From Isoetes taiwanensis (taxonomy: Eukaryota > Streptophyta > Lycopodiopsida > Isoetales > Isoetaceae), in contig JAJEKV010000022.1 in NCBI GenBank assembly GCA_021234155.1, positions 1,734,728-1,798,727 of the forward strand: 64,000 nucleotides of DNA, read 5' to 3'. Positions 43,118-54,075 of this stretch are shown one piece after another (within the stretch, counting starts at the first letter, position 1; each line of letters begins with the position of its first letter). The notes beneath the pieces are model-generated. The model was not told where the DNA came from. It worked only from the letters and a program-made list of their open reading frames with translations, and made no database searches. The position numbers were made by a program, and so were the translations under genes.

Positions 43118-46100
43118 ATGTCTGCTCGAGGTTTCACTCCTGAAGAACTTCTTTGCCAAACGGCGGCTCGACTGGAGCGCCATCAACGACGCGAGGCTGT
43201 TCGGGATATGTATGACACTGCTTATGACATTGAGGGAGGTCGTATCCGCTCCCGTGCTCAGTCGGCACCTCCTACCCCTCGTGCTCATTCTCGACCAGGG
43301 TCTCCCCCTGTGTGTCGCCATTGCTCACAACCGCAGTCTCCGCAACATACCCCTGTTCAGCCCACGCCTCATTATTTTCAGACTCCTGACATCACCTACA
43401 TAAATATCCCTTCAGGTCACACCCCTCAGCCATCCCAACCATCTTCTCCTCCTGCTGGAATGGGCTACCATCATGTCACCTTTGGCCCTTCCTATGTTCA
43501 TGGCATTCCAACTTCTCCATCTTTTCAGCACGCTCTTCCTGTTTATCAAACCACAGATCTCAAGCCTCATGAGGACGGCTCTCAAGGCCCTTCCCCACCA
43601 GATGCTACTTTTTATGGCCCACCGGGTTTTTCAGGCCCACCCCCTTGCACTCAGTCTCAGGCAGTCCCACCTCTATATGCTTCTGCATATCCTCAATCAA
43701 ATCCACCTGTCTATGCTCAAGTTCCGCCTTCATCCCCCACTCAAAATTTGAAGCTGACTTATCCCACTTTTGGCAACACCAAAGGCAAACCTCTGGATCA
43801 GAGTGCTTCGGCACACATGGAGGAATTTGAAGCCTTGGCCATTCTGAATGGTCATGCTCAGCTCCAACTTAAATTTCATATCTTTTCGACCACGCTCAGA
43901 GGCGCCCCTCATCAGTGGTTAATGGCCAACAAAAGTCACTGGAAACAGAGTTGGCAAGAAATAAAAACTGCCTTTCTGTCTCATTATGGCACCACGAATG
44001 ATGATCAGTTACTCCTTAAGCAACTCAATGACCTTCAACAAGAGCCCACGGAGTCCGCCAGGGATTTTGCGGACCGTCTTCACATTCTCGTCAGCAAACT
44101 CCAGGAGTACCCTACGCAAAGCCAGATCCTCGTCTGGTTTCTGCAGGGCCTTCCTCCTGCCATTCGCCTTATGACAGAATACCTGCGTCCAAAGTCTTTG
44201 GAGCAGGCCATTGAATTGGTCAATCATTCGGTCAATGTTTCCTCTCGAGGTGTTGCTCTCCAGGAACTCCCTTTCATGCCCCCCGTCATGGTTCCTCAGA
44301 ACTCTGTTCAACCTCAGCAAGCAAATCCACAACGCGCTCACATCTGGTGTACTATTTGTAAATATCAAGGTGATCTGGCAAATGAATGCAATGCCTCCAA
44401 TGGACCTCCTCATTGTAAAAGATGCAATATGTGCAATCATGCCACGGAAGAATGCACGCGATCTCATCCTACACCTTTTCGTAATAAAATGGTCTTTCAA
44501 GTCCAGACCACCCCTCAACAACAACCCTCCTATCTGCCTCAGCAATATCAAAATCAACAACCGCAGCAGTATCAACAAACACAGCAATCTCAGCAGCCAC
44601 GGGGACAAGGCAATCGTCCTCCCTTTGATCCTTCAAAAGCTCAATGTTATCATTGCCATGAATGGGGTCACACCACCACGGCGTGTCCTCAGCTTCCTCA
44701 AGTTCAAGTTCAACTTCCGGGTTCCAATCAACTAGCTTCTGTCCGTCTTACGGCTTATCAACTCTGGGTGGCCAACGGTAAACAGGGCCCTCGTCCCGTT
44801 TTGAGAAAGCCTCCTCGACCGCCTCAACAACAGCGCCCTCAGCAAGCAGTGTCTACTTCCAATCCTATGGATCAACAAGCTCATGAGGAGATTTATCAGG
44901 CTCTCAACCCTCCTGTCCAACAGTCCAATTGGGTTGGTCTTGTCTCGCATCACACTCGGGCTTCACGCCCTTTGACCATCATTCCTTATGACATGCAACC
45001 TGCTTTTGCTGTGGAAACTGTCCCTCATGAAGATGATAAAAAAGTTCACTTCACACCTGATCTTGACAAACTGATGCCTCACGTCATGCCTAAAGTGAGA
45101 CAAAGTATTCTGAAACTCATGCAAGCTGCGGAAGGTCGAACCTTGGCAAATGTTCACGCCACCACCCGGGCTCAGCAGCGTGAGGCCGCACCGTCATCAT
45201 CCACCAGTGCACGCTCTCAGCCATATATAAATATTGCTGCTGAGGTTGAGCTTCTCAAAGAAGTCTCTGCTTCCTTACCACAGTCCCCAGCTCCATTGGA
45301 CCCTGCAGATCCCTTTTCACATGTTCCTTTGGAACTTCAGGAAGAACTTGCCAAGATCAAGTTTCCTTTGAGCCTAGCCACCATTTTGAAACGCTGTCCG
45401 GCTCTCAAAGATCAGTTACCTCTTCCCACGGTTCTGGTTGGAGCTGTTGCCACTTCAACACCCACGGTGCATGCCACGGTGGGCAATCAACATATCAATC
45501 ATGTCCAGATTGATGGTGGTAGTGCTGTCAATCTCATTACTGATAAATTCCGGAAGCACTTGGGCATCAAACAATTATACCGTGCCCCTTATGACATCAA
45601 GTTGGCCAATGGCCATATCACGCGTCCTCAAGGCGTCACTCCTCTTCTCCATATCAGCATTGGTGATCTCAAATTCCCCTTGGAATTTGGTGTTTGGAAA
45701 GCTGGAGAAGACCCTGGTGACTATGAAATGCTGGTTGGACGACCTTTTCTCCGACAGGCCAAGAGTATTCATTACTGGGCCACGGACCAACTTGTTATCA
45801 CTGATGGCCATCTCAATGCCACCATGGATCTGGAAACTGGCCAACTGATCTCTGTCGAGAATGCTGAATCTTCTATCTCTGACACCGACTCTGACGACGC
45901 CCAAAATATTTATCAGGTTCAAGCACCTCCAGCGGGGCTCCCTCTCTCATCTTATCCTGAGTATGCTGATCCTTGGGGTTACATGACGCTCGATCAGGAC
46001 CAGGCTGTGGCTGCTCTTTTGGACCCTTACCTGGCTTCCTGCAATCGCATTCAACGACTTGATCATTTTTTGGACCCACTTTCTTCTTCAGAGACAGTTG

Positions 46101-46123
46101 ATGTACATGCCGTCATGAAGTAA
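43118..46123 (+). CDS. Gag-protease polyprotein of the Ty3/gypsy element
   Basis: One open frame of 1001 codons, taken from the first ATG after the PBS (MSARGFTPEELLCQTAAR). The N-terminal 230 residues are rich in Pro, Ser and Gln. A retrotransposon gag domain follows (LTYPTFGNTKGKPLDQSASA, TTLRGAPHQWL, FLSHYGTT, ARDFADRLHILVSKL). Cysteine motifs come next: CKRCNMCNHATEEC, then a clean CCHC knuckle CYHCHEWGHTTTAC (about 44644-44690). The protease has VQIDGGSAVNLI (about 45500-45540), a DGGS variant of the D-S/T-G active site, then GRPFLRQA. The frame ends at TAA 46121-46123; in-frame coding continues beyond, so the stop either is a mutation or is suppressed. Confidence 0.88.
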   Translation: MSARGFTPEELLCQTAARLERHQRREAVRDMYDTAYDIEGGRIRSRAQSAPPTPRAHSRPGSPPVCRHCSQPQSPQHTPVQPTPHYFQTPDITYINIPSGHTPQPSQPSSPPAGMGYHHVTFGPSYVHGIPTSPSFQHALPVYQTTDLKPHEDGSQGPSPPDATFYGPPGFSGPPPCTQSQAVPPLYASAYPQSNPPVYAQVPPSSPTQNLKLTYPTFGNTKGKPLDQSASAHMEEFEALAILNGHAQLQLKFHIFSTTLRGAPHQWLMANKSHWKQSWQEIKTAFLSHYGTTNDDQLLLKQLNDLQQEPTESARDFADRLHILVSKLQEYPTQSQILVWFLQGLPPAIRLMTEYLRPKSLEQAIELVNHSVNVSSRGVALQELPFMPPVMVPQNSVQPQQANPQRAHIWCTICKYQGDLANECNASNGPPHCKRCNMCNHATEECTRSHPTPFRNKMVFQVQTTPQQQPSYLPQQYQNQQPQQYQQTQQSQQPRGQGNRPPFDPSKAQCYHCHEWGHTTTACPQLPQVQVQLPGSNQLASVRLTAYQLWVANGKQGPRPVLRKPPRPPQQQRPQQAVSTSNPMDQQAHEEIYQALNPPVQQSNWVGLVSHHTRASRPLTIIPYDMQPAFAVETVPHEDDKKVHFTPDLDKLMPHVMPKVRQSILKLMQAAEGRTLANVHATTRAQQREAAPSSSTSARSQPYINIAAEVELLKEVSASLPQSPAPLDPADPFSHVPLELQEELAKIKFPLSLATILKRCPALKDQLPLPTVLVGAVATSTPTVHATVGNQHINHVQIDGGSAVNLITDKFRKHLGIKQLYRAPYDIKLANGHITRPQGVTPLLHISIGDLKFPLEFGVWKAGEDPGDYEMLVGRPFLRQAKSIHYWATDQLVITDGHLNATMDLETGQLISVENAESSISDTDSDDAQNIYQVQAPPAGLPLSSYPEYADPWGYMTLDQDQAVAALLDPYLASCNRIQRLDHFLDPLSSSETVDVHAVMK

Positions 46124-48120
46124 CCCTTGCTTGATGACGCTCAGCAGCCTCTTTTCTTCACGACGCAAAATGCTGCTCCTCCCGTCATGCTTCAGCCTCA
46201 TGCTCATCACGTTCAGGACACGGAGGTTGTTCCTCACATTCAAACTCCCGAAGTGGAAATAGTGGACATTGGAAACAATCAACCAGTCCGCTTAGCTGCT
46301 AAACTTCCACCTACTTATAAAGCATGAAATTCAAACATATTTTTGCTTGGAGCTATAAAGACCTTCGAGGTATCAAAAAAGAATTGGGGGAACTCACCAT
46401 TCCTACCAAACCTGATGCACGCCCAATCTAGCAATGACAGTACAGGCTCAACCCAAATTACCGTGACCGCGTCAAGGCTGAAATTGACAAACTCTTGGCT
46501 GCTGGCCTGATTTATGAGGTCAAACATTCTGAATGGGTGAGCCCCATCGTCATTGCTCTCAAACACAATGGTAAGATCCGCGTTTGCGTGGATTACAGAA
46601 AACTCAATCAAGCCACGGAGCGTGATCACTTTCCGCTTCCCTTCACTGACCAGGTTCTTGAAGAGGTTGCTGGTCATGAGATGTACTCTTTCATGGATGG
46701 TTTTTCAGGGTACAATCAAATTTCTATCAAGCAAGAAGATCAACTCAAAACTACCTTCACCACCCCGTGGGGCACTTTTGCCTACAAGGTGGTCCACTCT
46801 CCTTCAACTTTTCAGCGCATCATGCTCTCCGTATTTCACGACTTTATGAAGGATAAACCTTTTCTTCAGATCTTTCAAGATGATTTTTCTGCCTACAGCT
46901 CCATGGATGATCATTTGGACAAATTGGAGCTTGTCTTTCAAAAATGTGATGAATCTGGCATTAGTCTCAATCCTGAGAAGTGCACCTTCTGCGTCACCTC
47001 AGGCGTTCTGTTGGGTCATGTGGTCAGTAAAGAAGGCATCACCACGGATCCCGCTAAAATCAGTTGCGTACTGAAAGCTCATGCACCGTCAAATATCAAA
47101 GAGACACGCTCTTTCCTGGGTAAGGTGAATTACTATTCCACCTTCATTCTTGGACTTGCAGCTATAGCTGACCCCATTCATAAACTCACGGGTGATGAAT
47201 CCACTTGGGCTTGGAATCCCCAAGCGGAAGCTGCTTTTCAGAGGTTGAAGCTGTTACTTACTCAGGCCCCGGTACTTGTTCCTCCTAAATGGGACAAGCC
47301 CTTTCATGTTCATGTTGATGTCTCTGCCTTTGCCATTGGTGCTGTTCTCTCTCAGGCCTATGATGACACCACGGATAAACCAATCCGCTATGCCAGCCGG
47401 AAACTCAATCTTGCTGAGCGCAACTATTCTGCCACGGAACGGGAAGCCTTAGGCTTAGTCTTTTGTGTCCAACGTTTCCGACATTATTTGATGGGAAGCC
47501 AGATCAAGTTCTTTGTTGATCATCAAGCTCTTCTTTATTTGATCAACAAAGCCACGCCCACGGGACGCATTGCTCGCTGGGTCCTTCTTCTGCAAGAGTT
47601 CGCTCCCTTCGAAATTGTTCATAGGGCAGGCAAATCTCATGTGGTGCCTGATTATCTTTCACGCATCCACACGGATGATCCCTCCACGGGTGTTTTTGAC
47701 ACCTTTCCAGACGCTCAATTGTTCCTGGTCACGGCCACGCCCCATTGGTTTCACAACTTTCAGCAATATCTTCTCACTAGTGCTCTTCCTCCCGCCGATC
47801 CGATGCTCTCTCCAGACAAGCCGGCTCCCATGCCGTCGGTTTCTCAGAAGTCCGTGACTATACCATGGTTGCAGGCCATTTGTATAAACGAGGCAAAGAC
47901 ATGGTCCTCCGTCGTTGTGTCCTTCCTCATGAGGTGCCCAATATCGTTCGACAAGCCCACGATGGGCTTGGTGGTGGTCATTTTAGTGGTGACGCCACGG
48001 CGCACAAAATTCTTTTGGCAGGATACTTCTGACCCACGCTCTTCAAAGATGCCCACACTTATGCTCGCGACGTGTGGCGTCGTCGGCGTGGGAAAGCCCA
48101 CGTGGCGGCTCTTCCATTGA
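46124..48120 (+). pseudogene. Reverse transcriptase-RNase H region of pol, frame-broken
   Basis: After the TAA at 46121 the gag-pro frame stays open to 46327, then coding shifts by one frame at about 46324. RT motifs: CVDYRKLNQA, YSFMDGFSGYNQISI (first catalytic Asp near 46696), and the FQDD box (46873-46884), a variant of the more usual YxDD/FxDD. Then SFLGKVNYYSTFI and, for RNase H, VHVDVSAFAIGAVLSQ (about 47310), YSATEREALGLVFCV and DHQALLYLI. Two TAG/TAA-type stops lie at 46429-46440. A further frameshift near 47840 leaves the C-terminal 90 codons of this frame as nonsense. Not functional as it stands. Confidence 0.85.
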
Positions 48121-49066
48121 CGTCGGTCGCCACGCCACATCCCTTCAGCAAATGGGGAATGGATTTTGTGGGACCCATGGACCCACCGGCACGGCACACC
48201 GTGCCCGCTATATTCTGGTCATCACGGATTATGCTACCAAATGGGCAGAAGCTTGTGCACTTCCAGACAACACTGCTGCCAGCACAGCCAAGGTCCTCTA
48301 CACGCACATCATCATGCGTTTTGGTTGTCCCACGGAACTTGTTAGTGATCGTGGCGTGCATTTTGTCAACCATACTATTAAGGAGCTGACGGATTATCTT
48401 CACATCCAACACCGGAAGAGTACACCCTATTATCCTCAAGGAAATGGCTTGGCTGAAAGTACCAACAAAACACTCATCACAGTTCTCAAGAAAATTTGTG
48501 ACGCTTCGCGAACAGATTGGCAGGACAAGTTGCCTACTGTTCTTTGGGCTTACAACACTAGTTTCAAAATAGCTACTGGTCACACTCCTTTCAAACTAGT
48601 TTATGGTCAAGAAGCTCTCATGCCATTTGAATATATTCTTCCAACTCTCCGTTTCCAACTCGCTACAGCACATAATCCATCTGCTGCACTCAAGGAAAGG
48701 GTTTATAAATTGGAACAGTTGGATGAACTTAGGCGTGATGCTTATATTCGTGTTCTTCATGGATAACAGTTGCAGAAATCACTGCATGACAAAAGACTTA
48801 GGACAAAAACATTCAAAGAAGGAGATTTGGTTCTTCTTTATGATTCTCGTTACAAAAATTTTCCGGGCAAGTTAAAGTTCAGATGGCTAGGTCCTTATCA
48901 AATTGTTCAAGTGGTACAACCCAGCGTTTTCAAGCTGGCTGAACTCGATGGCACTCCATTACCTACACTGGTTAATGGCTTTCGCCTCAAACAATTTCAT
49001 ACCAACAAAAGTGCAAATCATCCAACAGATGCAGTTCTCAACAAAGACACAACAGATAGTGATTAA
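47845..49066 (+). pseudogene. Integrase region of pol, frame-broken
   Basis: From about 47845 the coding moves to another frame, giving LPHEVPNIVRQAHDGLGGGH (His part of the HHCC finger; the usual CxxC is replaced by VWRRR). Another shift occurs near 48170. The DDE core is clear: ILVITDYATKW (Asp near 48227), ELVSDRGVHF (Asp 48346-48348) and GNGLAESTNKT (Glu 48455-48457), the last two 36 residues apart. The C-terminal part (EGDLVLLYDSRYKNFPGK, FRWLGPYQIV) is the GPY/F-like module. An in-frame TAA stands at 48764-48766. No chromodomain follows, unlike the 28300 element. Confidence 0.85.
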
Positions 49067-49997
49067 CAGGCGGCATATTTATATTATAGAGGTGACATTT
49101 TTACAAAATGTGAGTAGAGCCCATCTATTTCCGCTATGGGCAGAGCCCTATTTACAAAAACGGGCTGAGCGCCCTATCTACTAAGTCCTAAGGAGAAAAC
49201 CCTCTACTCGGGTTGGGCGAGAGGTGATACGCCAGATGTGGTAGTAATTACGCCCTCGGATCAGCCGGTGAATCACCACTCCATCCCGTTGGTAAGGGGG
49301 TCGGGATGCTCAGCCATCCCGGCACACCACCCATCCATGGCAATGCCACGGTTGTGGCACCGCCAGAGGTCCAAGCAGTCCATCTTGCAAGTAATCCACT
49401 CCGAGGCGGTTAGGCGGCATAGTGCACTTAAATGCGGTCGGCGGCAGGACATCTTGGCGCCATCGGGTGTCTCGGCTTTCACCATTGTTTCGTCTTATAT
49501 AGCCCGCAGGGACCTCCACATCGGCGTGGACCAATGAGAAATTTAAGCCAGCGTGTTTTGCAATGCAAATTTTGTTTCTAAATGGGAATCTTTTCTCCGC
49601 CCGCATATCTAGCCATGGTACCTTCCGACACTTTCGTTTTAATGATATCTCACTTCGAAGTTGCCGGCATTAAATGACATTCCTTCTTTTCACGCCCGTC
49701 GAACATTAATGTCGTCCTTTCGCCCATTTGTCACATCCGATCATTCTCTTATGTCTCGCCGCCACCGTTCTTTGCTTCTCCCTTTACTGGTTTGGGGACT
49801 TAGCCAAAATTTTGCCTCTCAATCGCCTACTTTGCATCTGTCGCCACCTGGCATCATCAACAGTTGCCGGCTCATCCTCATCATGCCCCTTCGCCAACAC
49901 TTATGCGCCCTAAAACCTTTTCGCCTATCTGTGTTTTCGTCTTCCGCTCTCCGCCTTCTCAAGATCATCCTTAGGTTCCTCTCAGGCATTCTTAGCC
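49067..49997 (+). other. Spacer between integrase and the extra ORF
   Basis: GC-richer than the flanks. It contains a triplet of related short phrases about 'GAGCCC' (GTAGAGCCCATCTATTT, CAGAGCCCTATTTACAAAA, CTGAGCGCCCTATCTAC) at 49110-49185. No convincing protein is seen, though frames of 99 and 161 codons exist. It could hold a promoter or splice acceptor for the downstream ORF, but no sequence evidence decides this. Confidence 0.4.
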
Positions 49998-52900
49998 ATG
50001 GTTCACGCACCCAAATTTTCGACCCTTCAAGCTTCTACTCCACGGGATCTGGCTCTTTTCGAGTCAGTGTCTTTCTTGACGCCCACCTTTCGGGACGCCC
50101 TCGTTGGCCCGAGTCGGGAAGTTGCGGAACACCACAAGCTTTATGAATTCTCACAAATGGACCTTCCGGCACCAAATCCAGACCAATTGAAGCAGTTTGT
50201 TGCTAATATCGTCCCCGCCCGGGAAGGATATGTTGCGTGGTCGATGGCACCCGCGATCTTGCTTACTCGACCCACGATTTACGAGGTATTCCATATTCCT
50301 TTGCAAACACCTTCTTTATCTTGGGCGCTTTACGGGACATAGATGTCCTTTGAGTTTGGTATTTGTTCCATATCAGCGAACATGCATCGCCTCACAAATA
50401 TCGCAAGGCCCCATGAAACTTTTGTCAAGTTTCTATGGCGCCAAATTCACAGGGTATTCTATCAAAAACACCCATATCAATAAACCATTTTACAATGTGG
50501 TTATCACGGCCGTCTGCTCCACTCACTTTCTAGATTGGCCACAAATGTTGTTCTACAGACTCCTACAAGAAGTCGATCGCCTTCGGGCTACCCCCTCCTC
50601 TGTCTCTGAAGTTTCGGTGGGTGGCCATCTTCAAGCTCTCATTCGTCATTATCTTCCTGTTCCTGTGTCCCCTTCCATTTCTCATGCCTCCACTCAGCCA
50701 TCTCTACGTTCACTTCCTCAAAACCAACAGGCTGCACCTTCACGCCAGACTTCTCCTGGTCATGTTCCACAAAACCACACGCATGTCACTGTTTCCTCTT
50801 CCTCCTCTGAAGCCACGCCCTCCAATTCTCGTCATGTCTCTCAGGCGTCCCAAACACGGCCACAACAGAGCCCTCCACCTCCACATCCTCGCCAGCTTCT
50901 GTATCAATATCAGCAGGATGTTCAAGCTGCTGCTCTCAAGTTGCAAGAATCACAGGAAGCTCTCATGAATGGAGTTCAAGCGTCCCTGGCGGCCTCCGAT
51001 GCGGTTCATCGCGACCTTCAAACTGCTACCACGCACGTTCACACTCTGGAGACACAACTTCAAGAAAAGCACGAGGCCTTTTTACGGGCCCGTGAGGATC
51101 TCAAGACTGCCCACGATGAGAACAGCCTGCTTGCTGATCAGCAGGCTCAGTTACAAACCACCATTCAGGAATTGTTGGAGCAGAACAAGACAAAGGACAC
51201 CCTCCTGGGTGACAAGGAGAAAGACATTGCTAAGCTTGACACCTTGTATGCAGAGCTTTCTCAGACTTACCGCACTCAAGTTCATGATCTGACCGAGCGT
51301 GATGCTCGCCTCACCTCCTTAGAAGCTCAGCTTTCCCGGCGACCATTCAATTGGCGTCTCTCGGGATCGACTTACGGAGGCTCGTAAAGCGAGAAAATTG
51401 TTGATGATGTCGAGATTGCCCGCTGCGCCTCAATACTCCGGGCAATCCTCTTCACATGCCATGCTTCCTCAAAGCGGGTCCGTGATCGATCCGTCTTACG
51501 TTAGAAAAGGACAACCGGATCGCGATCTTGAAAATCAGCTCGACAAAGGCGTCCAATCTGCTGAAGAGGCCCAAACCAAACAGGAAGGCTACTTTAATCT
51601 TGGTATCTACACGTCTGTGGATTTTGCTATTCCTTCCAGTTACCTGGATTATGTGGTTGCCCGACGCCACTACTTTCTTTTCAAGTGGTACGCCGCCGAT
51701 GGTCACCTTGATGTCCCCCTACGCAGTGAGGATTTTTTCCGGATCTGGCCGGACCTCTCAATAGCAGACAAAGGTTTGCTTTGTGCCTTTTTGGTCTTCG
51801 ACCTCCTTCACTGTGAGGACCCTGATTTAATCACTTTCCGAGTTGTCCAACCGATGGTGTACATCTTTCATGACTTCTATCTGGCTGATACCCAGGACAA
51901 ATTTTGTGACGGGCCACATCAAAACTTTCAGGGTGACTCACAGGTTCAATGGTTGCTCTTGGATAACAACCCCTATCTGGCAGTTCATGATCGGACTCAC
52001 GCCCTTCATCAGGAGTACATGCCAGAGCTTGCTCATCATTTACCTCGGGCAAGCTGAAAAATTTGGAGCAGTCGCGAAAAGAATCTTGGGCATCCTGAGG
52101 ATCTTCCGTTTGCCCAAGTTTATATGCAGCATTTGGCAGGCTACAATCAATTGCGTGTCATTTTGGATAGCAAGACAGTACCCACGGGATGGGATAGTCC
52201 TCCTGTCTATACTCAGCTCTCTACTTCTGAATGGGATAGATGGTGCAAAGCTCTTGATCCCGACCTTATGCTATTGAATTAGATGGAGCAAGCTCGCATT
52301 GTTCCCACGCCCACGGGCATGGCTCCTTCTCCATATGCTTCTTTGGGTGCCCCTCCGCCCCGGTTTCTTACCTCGGATTTGGCGTCTTCCCTTTTGGGCC
52401 GAAGGTCATGGATGGCCACATTTGGGTGGACTCCTCCCACAGATCTCGACGGATCTGCGGTGGGATCCCCGTTTTGTCCGACGCTCTGAGTGGGAAGCTG
52501 GTGCCACCTTGGAACAAAATACCAATTGGATCTATATTGCTAATGAGCGTGGTTGGCAGCGGCACCGATGCTTTGCATGGCCTTGATACTTTCTTACAGA
52601 ATGCAGCCACCTCACGGATCCTTGATCCCACCACCGTCAAAAGCTGGTTTTACGCCGCTTTCTCGGATGCATCCTCGTCAGCTCTTTAAATCAACAACGT
52701 CCAATTTTTTACTGCAACCCGAATGCCAGCGTCAGTGCCTTCGGTCTCCAGACCTGCCTTCTCATGGAGTGTCAGTTTGTTCCTTCGGACGCACATGCTG
52801 CCCTAGAAGACATGGTGCGCTCTCACTTCCTCATTGATGTCGATCCTGCCCTTGGGCTCAACACTCCTGACGCACTTCAAACACGCCAGGACCTCATTGC

Positions 52901-53010
52901 CCATTACCATAATGGCGCCCGTCCTCATTCCCGTGAAGATCACTTTCAGACTGCTGGTTTCCCGCCCTCGGAAGCACTTCCTCCTTTTCTTCAGACTGAG
53001 TGTCGTTTGG
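49998..53010 (+). pseudogene. Extra post-pol ORF of the Ty3 element, coiled coil, function unknown
   Basis: Plus-strand coding in several frames: 49998-50342, 50197-51387, 51398-52057 and 52764-53039. The first begins MVHAPKFSTLQASTPRDLAL and carries NPDQLKQFVANIVPAREG, similar in pattern to the 'putative plant transposon' domain (Transposase_32-like) of Athila-type ORFs. Residues roughly 180-380 of the 396-codon frame form a Gln/Glu/Ala-rich coiled coil (LKLQESQEALMNGVQ, TLETQLQEKHEAFLRA) after a Ser/Pro linker. The 219-codon frame has aromatic-rich sequence (YLDYVVARRHYFLFKWYAAD). No signal peptide or membrane segment is evident, arguing against a classical envelope. Broken by frameshifts. 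Confidence 0.6.
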
Positions 53011-53020
53011 TGGGGGGGAG
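53009..53020 (+). other. Polypurine tract
   Basis: GGTGGGGGGGAG lies immediately before TGTTAG of the 3' LTR, fixing the LTR start and the element's plus orientation. Confidence 0.9.
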
Positions 53021-53608
53021 TGTTAGTCTGTGCCTCTGATACGGGACTATTCATGCATCTGACGGACGAGGTCAAGGCCGGGATCCACAATCGGCGCGGG
53101 TTAGTCGTCAAAGGCTCGGAGAAGACCAAGCGGACCACTTGAGACAAAGACCCGCTGGCGTCAACAAAGGCGGCGCTCGGACAACAAGTGACGTCAAATC
53201 CTTGCCCGCGTCGGCGTCAAGCGTGATTTCAGGCTTTTCAAGAGGCACCGCCGGCATTCCTGCAATCGGGGCCTCCTTCGGGAGTCGGCACCGAAATCGG
53301 TCGAAGTGTCTATATTGGGCCCAAAGGCCTTTGTACTATATATATGAGTAGAGCTAGCACATGAGTTTTTAGATGAGTTTTGAGTCTTGTCTCATTTCAG
53401 TTTTCTCTCGATTGCGAGAGCTCAGGTATCTTCATTGACATCAAGGAAGCTTATTATTGTGATCTCATTGTTTTCTTTTGTTTTCTTTTCCATTTCCCTT
53501 GTTTTTCTTGCAAATCCCGCGTGATGTAGCTCCCGGATTCTCCTGTTAGATCCAAGGGTCCTCACAGAGGGCTGTCTTGCAGGAGTTCCCGAACCCAGAT
53601 CCCAAACA
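53021..53608 (+). repeat. 3' LTR
   Basis: 588 bp, TGTTAG...CCCAAACA. Compared with the 5' LTR, the first 330 bases carry CG where the other has CA at eight or more sites, plus several one- to seven-base indels. From ATGAGTAGAGCTAGCAC (about 53343) to the end the two are nearly identical. Confidence 0.92.
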
Positions 53609-54075
53609 ACCCCTTGGAACCCCCTATTATTTTGCTATATATTCTAAAAGAGGTGCACCTTGAACAACCATAGTCGTCGGATTTGTCGATCCTACGACCC
53701 AGATCGTATGTTAGGGCCTCTGGGCACCTCTCATTTCGCTTATAATCATTTATGATTGGAGGCGCCTATGATTTTGAAATATGAAATACGATTTCTCCTA
53801 AGGTTTTGAGGGAATATCGAACCTCTATATGACTTTGCTTAAGATTTTAGAAAGTGAAATACGAGGACTCAAACCTCTACCAAAATAACTCAATGTCCTA
53901 ATAAAACTACTTTAACCAATGTATTGAGTGAGCTAATGTGATTATTTTTTATCTTGAATCTATGTTTTTTTTTTCTTACAACAACCCATTTAATTGTTTT
54001 AGGAATATATGGTCTATGGTTTCAGGAATTATTACTTTTACATCCATATCAAATCCCCCTGGAACCCCTGCTACA
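53609..54075 (-). repeat. Continuation of the SINE-like array
   Basis: This resumes inside the unit interrupted at 42492, with the same body, and on the minus strand a B-box GGTTTGAGTCC and an A-box-like block. Another partial unit starts at about 53990 (TTAATTGTTTTAGGAATATA) and is cut at 54075. Without the Ty3 element the array would hold about three full units. Confidence 0.75.

Larger units (their letters stand above)
42493..53608 (+). mobile_element. Ty3/gypsy LTR retrotransposon with extra post-integrase ORF (Athila-like)
   Basis: An 11.1-kb element with LTRs at 42493-43076 and 53021-53608, both TGTTAG...AAACA. A PBS matching tRNA-Asp follows the 5' LTR, and a polypurine tract GGTGGGGGGGAG precedes the 3' LTR. 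Gag and protease share one frame (43118-46123), followed by RT-RNase H, integrase, and about 3 kb of further plus-strand coding sequence to about 53010. Domain order PR-RT-RH-INT is that of Ty3/gypsy. A tRNA-Asp PBS and an additional ORF after integrase recall Athila-type elements. Flanks ATCCC and ACCCC are a near-match 5-bp duplication. Several stops and frameshifts make it non-autonomous. It interrupts the SINE-like array. Confidence 0.92.

Noticed and set aside
44009-44608. 199-codon minus-strand frame opposite gag
   Set aside because: Antisense shadow of the Gly/Pro/Gln-rich gag frame. No motif, and its sequence follows the complementary codons.
28300-53608. A single Ty3 element spanning both integrase regions
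   Set aside because: The 28300-29012 fragment is on the minus strand, has a chromodomain and belongs to another LTR family than the plus-strand element at 42493-53608.
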